Source: Solirubrobacteraceae bacterium (lineage in GTDB: Bacteria; Actinomycetota; Thermoleophilia; Solirubrobacterales; Solirubrobacteraceae). From it: a stretch of 15,510 nt of DNA. Numbering within the stretch: the stretch's first letter is position 1; each line of letters starts with the position of its first letter. The position numbers and the translations under genes were made by a program. Shown piece by piece: positions 14,089-15,510 of the stretch. The notes beneath the pieces were generated by a model. It had not been told where the DNA came from and did no database searches. It saw only the letters and a program-made list of their open reading frames with translations. The stretch is taken from contig JAICJK010000013.1 of assembly GCA_025928415.1 (NCBI GenBank), positions 1 through 15,510 of the forward strand, in the 5' to 3' direction.

Positions 14089-15510
14089 GTGATCGCAGGT
14101 ACGGACAGCTCCGTCGGACGTGGAGGCCCTGGCGCCCGCGCGGCCGGCGGCGGGCTGCACGTGCACCTCGAGGTGCCCCTCCCGCGCGAGCTGGCGGTCG
14201 GTGGCGGCACGGCGGTGTTCGTCTGCGGCTGGTGCGTCGCGCCCGCCGGCCGGATCCGGGAGCTGAGCCTCGTCGTCGACGGCGACGCGCAGCCCGTGGC
14301 GGCCCATGGCATGCCGCGCCTGGACGTCCTGCGCGGCCTGCATCCGGGCGTCGACCCGTTCGCCATGGCGGGGCTGACCGGCGACCCGGGCTCGGAGGAC
14401 GATCCCGGGCTCCACGGCTACCGCAGCGGCTTCTGGGGCCTGGCCCGCGTCGCGCCGCGCGCGGGCCGCGACGTCTGCGAGGTCGCGCTGCGGGCGCAGC
14501 TCGACGGGGGCGCGACGGTCGAGGCCGAGCTGGGGCGGCTGCCCCTGGTCACGCGCGCGGCGCCGGTCGCCGTCGCCGCGCCGGAGCCGGCGGCGGGCCC
14601 GCTGGTGGCGATCTGCATGGCGACCTACGAGCCGTCGATGGACCTCCTCGGGCGGCAGCTCGAGTCGATCCGGGCGCAGACCTACGGCAACTGGGTCTGC
14701 CTCGTCAGCGACGACTGCTCGCGCCCCGAGAGCTTCGCCGCGCTGCAGGCGGCGGTCGCCGGCGATCCCCGCTTCGTGGTCTCCCGCTCGAGCGAGCGGC
14801 TGGGCTTCTACCACAACTTCGAGCGGGCGCTGGCGATGGCGCCGGCCGACGCCGGCTACGTCGCGATGGCCGACCAGGACGACGTCTGGCACCCGGACAA
14901 GCTCGCCGCGCTGCTCGACGAGATCGGGGGCGCCGAGCTGATCTACAGCGACGCCCGGATCGTGCGCCCGGACGGCGAGGTCGTGTCGGAGACCTACTGG
15001 TCGCGGCGGCGCAACAACCACTCGAGCCTGCTCTCGCTGCTGGTGGCCAACTCGGTGACCGGCGCGGCGTCGCTGCTCCGGCGCGACCTGCTCGACGACG
15101 CGCTGCCCTTCCCGCCGGCGCAGTTCGCCCACTTCCACGACCACTGGATCGCGCTCACGGCGCTCGCGCGCGGGCGCATCGCCTTCTGCGACCGCCCGGT
15201 CTACGACTACGTCCAGCACGGCGAGGCGTCGCTCGGCCATGCCGCGGCCAACCAGATCATGACGCTGCGCAACCGGCTCGGCATGCTGCGGCGCGACCCG
15301 CGTGAGCGCGTGCGCATGTGGCGCACGCGCTACTTCGTGGACGTCAGCCGGCTCATGCAGGTCGCGACCGTCCTGCGCATGCGCTGCGGCGACCGGATGA
15401 CCGCGCGCAAGCGGCGGGCCGTCGACCGGTTCCTGCGCGCGGACAGCTCGGCGGCCGCGCTCGGCGCGCTGTGGGCCCGGGGCGCCCGCGAGCTGGTCGG
15501 CCGCCCCGAG
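14089..15510 (+). CDS. Paralogous fusion glycosyltransferase (beta-rich module + GT2), 3' end beyond window
   Basis: From GTG 14089 the frame stays open for 474 codons to the last base. The beta-rich module is present: CGWCV (46-50), VVDG (62-65), RLDV (77-80), YRSGFWG (111-117). The GT2 domain follows: VAICMATYEPS, SDDCSRPE, MADQDDVWHPDK (D262, D264, D265) and HFHDHW (348-353). Residue numbers at all these anchors equal those of the first fusion protein, up to VGRPE (470-474), so there is no net insertion or deletion in the visible part, and the shared GTG start is supported. GAGG 11 bases upstream is a modest ribosome-binding site. A WsaF-like GT-B domain is expected past the window end but cannot be seen. 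It is divergent from the methyltransferase gene. Confidence 0.88.
   Translation, partial: MIAGTDSSVGRGGPGARAAGGGLHVHLEVPLPRELAVGGGTAVFVCGWCVAPAGRIRELSLVVDGDAQPVAAHGMPRLDVLRGLHPGVDPFAMAGLTGDPGSEDDPGLHGYRSGFWGLARVAPRAGRDVCEVALRAQLDGGATVEAELGRLPLVTRAAPVAVAAPEPAAGPLVAICMATYEPSMDLLGRQLESIRAQTYGNWVCLVSDDCSRPESFAALQAAVAGDPRFVVSRSSERLGFYHNFERALAMAPADAGYVAMADQDDVWHPDKLAALLDEIGGAELIYSDARIVRPDGEVVSETYWSRRRNNHSSLLSLLVANSVTGAASLLRRDLLDDALPFPPAQFAHFHDHWIALTALARGRIAFCDRPVYDYVQHGEASLGHAAANQIMTLRNRLGMLRRDPRERVRMWRTRYFVDVSRLMQVATVLRMRCGDRMTARKRRAVDRFLRADSSAAALGALWARGARELVGRPE

Noticed and set aside
13986..15305. A plus-strand 439-codon frame covering the second fusion glycosyltransferase
   Set aside because: It is compositionally a shadow. 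The real gene is in another frame from GTG 14089 and aligns residue by residue with its paralog.
1..15510. Insertion sequence, phage, CRISPR or tRNA content
   Set aside because: No transposase, integrase, terminal inverted repeats, regularly spaced repeats or tRNA-like cloverleaf was seen; the only repeats are the paralogous glycosyltransferases and their upstream element.

Overview
The window looks like a very GC-rich actinobacterial chromosome (strong third-position G/C, GTG starts, TAnnnT -10 boxes placed 6-7 bases before start codons). The gene families and the SWxxTxPLR tails suggest Thermoleophilia/Solirubrobacterales, but that placement is inference. All twelve genes I support encode glycosyltransferases, methyltransferases, acyl/acetyltransferases or a dioxygenase, so this is part of a cell-surface glycan (exopolysaccharide, O-antigen-like or glycoprotein glycan) assembly and decoration locus. 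No RNA gene, CRISPR array, insertion sequence or phage gene was seen, and no gap between genes exceeds about 150 bases.

Layout. (1) Positions 1-5082, plus strand: the 3' part of a GT2 glycosyltransferase, a SAM methyltransferase, an OafA-type membrane acyltransferase, and a GT39/PMT_2-like membrane glycosyltransferase. The last two overlap by one base (TGATG). (2) Positions 5095-9955, minus strand: a CysE/LbH O-acetyltransferase, then a PhyH-type Fe(II)/2-oxoglutarate dioxygenase with its own likely promoter, an FkbM methyltransferase, a Glyco_tranf_2_4-type glycosyltransferase and two more methyltransferases. The last four are joined by short overlaps or a 27-base gap. (3) Positions 10094-15510: two paralogous plus-strand glycosyltransferases (one complete at 921 residues, one cut by the window end) flank a minus-strand methyltransferase. 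The complete paralog has an N-terminal beta-rich module, a GT2 domain and a C-terminal GT-B domain like the rhamnosyltransferase WsaF.

How they may work together (inference): the GT2 and GT2/WsaF-like enzymes build a glycan on the cytoplasmic side. The methyltransferases, acetyltransferase and dioxygenase tailor sugars or a carried group. The two polytopic membrane proteins add acyl groups and lipid-linked sugars during or after export.

The points most worth following are the two-copy fusion glycosyltransferase with a conserved upstream promoter element, a beta-rich module shared between the N-terminus of these fusions and the C-terminus of the GT39-like enzyme, a run of apparently leaderless promoters, and an SWxxTxPLR segment shared by unrelated enzymes.
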